Source: Pseudomonadota bacterium (GTDB lineage Bacteria > Pseudomonadota > Alphaproteobacteria > Rhizobiales > Kaistiaceae). From it: a DNA stretch of 7,789 nucleotides. The DNA is taken from assembly GCA_023392225.1 (NCBI GenBank), contig JAEVZM010000249.1, positions 1 through 7,789 of the forward strand, written 5' to 3'. Positions 7,548-7,789 of this stretch are shown one piece after another (the first letter of the stretch is position 1; every line of letters starts with the position of its first letter). The notes below the pieces were generated by a model. That model had not been told where the DNA came from. It searched no databases and saw only the letters and a program-made list of their open reading frames with translations. A program made the position numbers and the translations under genes.

Positions 7548-7789
7548 ATGTCTCCTTCGATCTCCCTCTCCGATCTTTCGTGGTCCACGCCTGACGGCGA
7601 ACCGCTCCTCGACCGGCTGAGCCTGAGCTTCGGGCCCGAGCGCACCGGCATCGTCGGGCGCAACGGCAGCGGCAAGACCACCCTCCTCCGCCTGATCGCC
7701 GGCGAGCTGTCCCCGCTCTCGGGCGCGGTGCAGGTCGTCGGCTCGCTCGCGACGATGCGCCAGGAGGCGATGGCGCGCCCGGGCGACAC
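7548..7789 (+). CDS. ABC-F family ATPase, N-terminal part
   Basis: Only the first 80 codons are present; the gene runs off the window in frame. The fragment opens with SISLSDLSWSTPDGEPLLDRLSLSFGP, the usual start of an ABC ATPase domain. The Walker A motif, GRNGSGKTT, follows at 37-45, then LLRLIAGELSPLSGAV and the start of the Q-loop region (ATMRQEA). An ATPase domain at the very N-terminus with no membrane segment, together with the wording of the strands, fits ABC-F proteins. These are soluble twin-ATPase proteins such as Uup and EttA that act on ribosomes rather than in transport. The second ATPase domain and the linker lie beyond the window, so the subgroup cannot be named. No Shine-Dalgarno sequence is visible before the ATG at 7548. 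Confidence 0.82.
   Translation, partial: MSPSISLSDLSWSTPDGEPLLDRLSLSFGPERTGIVGRNGSGKTTLLRLIAGELSPLSGAVQVVGSLATMRQEAMARPGD

Overview
The window is high-GC bacterial chromosome carrying housekeeping genes plus a few accessory insertions. The glutamyl-tRNA synthetase / citrate synthase neighbourhood, the form of the citrate synthase and the promoter types point to an alphaproteobacterium, perhaps from Sphingomonadales or Rhodospirillales. The sequence alone does not settle the order.

Minus-strand block (46-2454), read right to left: a ribbon-helix-helix antitoxin gene (2194-2454) overlaps a VapC-like PIN-domain toxin gene (1806-2219) by 26 bp. After a 77-bp gap comes glnS, a complete glutaminyl-tRNA synthetase (46-1728). 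The 112-bp gap 2455-2566 is divergent. It holds a repeat that may be the antitoxin operator (2464-2494) and a probable gltX promoter (2509-2539).

Plus-strand block (2567-7789): gltX, glutamyl-tRNA synthetase (2567-3988); a 212-bp spacer with a small hairpin, a 10-bp palindrome and an imperfect direct repeat; two glycosyltransferase-like genes coupled by a GTGA overlap (4201-5136 and 5133-5876); gltA, citrate synthase (5979-7331), with its own strong promoter containing a perfect TATAAT; a rho-independent terminator; and the first 80 codons of an ABC-F ATPase gene (7548 onward) that runs off the end.

Functionally, GltX and GlnRS charge tRNA with Glu and Gln, and gltA makes citrate at the head of the TCA branch that supplies 2-oxoglutarate and so glutamate. 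The toxin-antitoxin pair and the glycosyltransferase pair look like accessory insertions into this core locus. I found no RNA gene, CRISPR array, transposase or att site, and nothing that looks like a wholly new system. The points most worth a second look are the toxin-antitoxin pair between two tRNA synthetase genes, the glycosyltransferase pair between gltX and gltA, and the loss of the zinc ligands in GltX.
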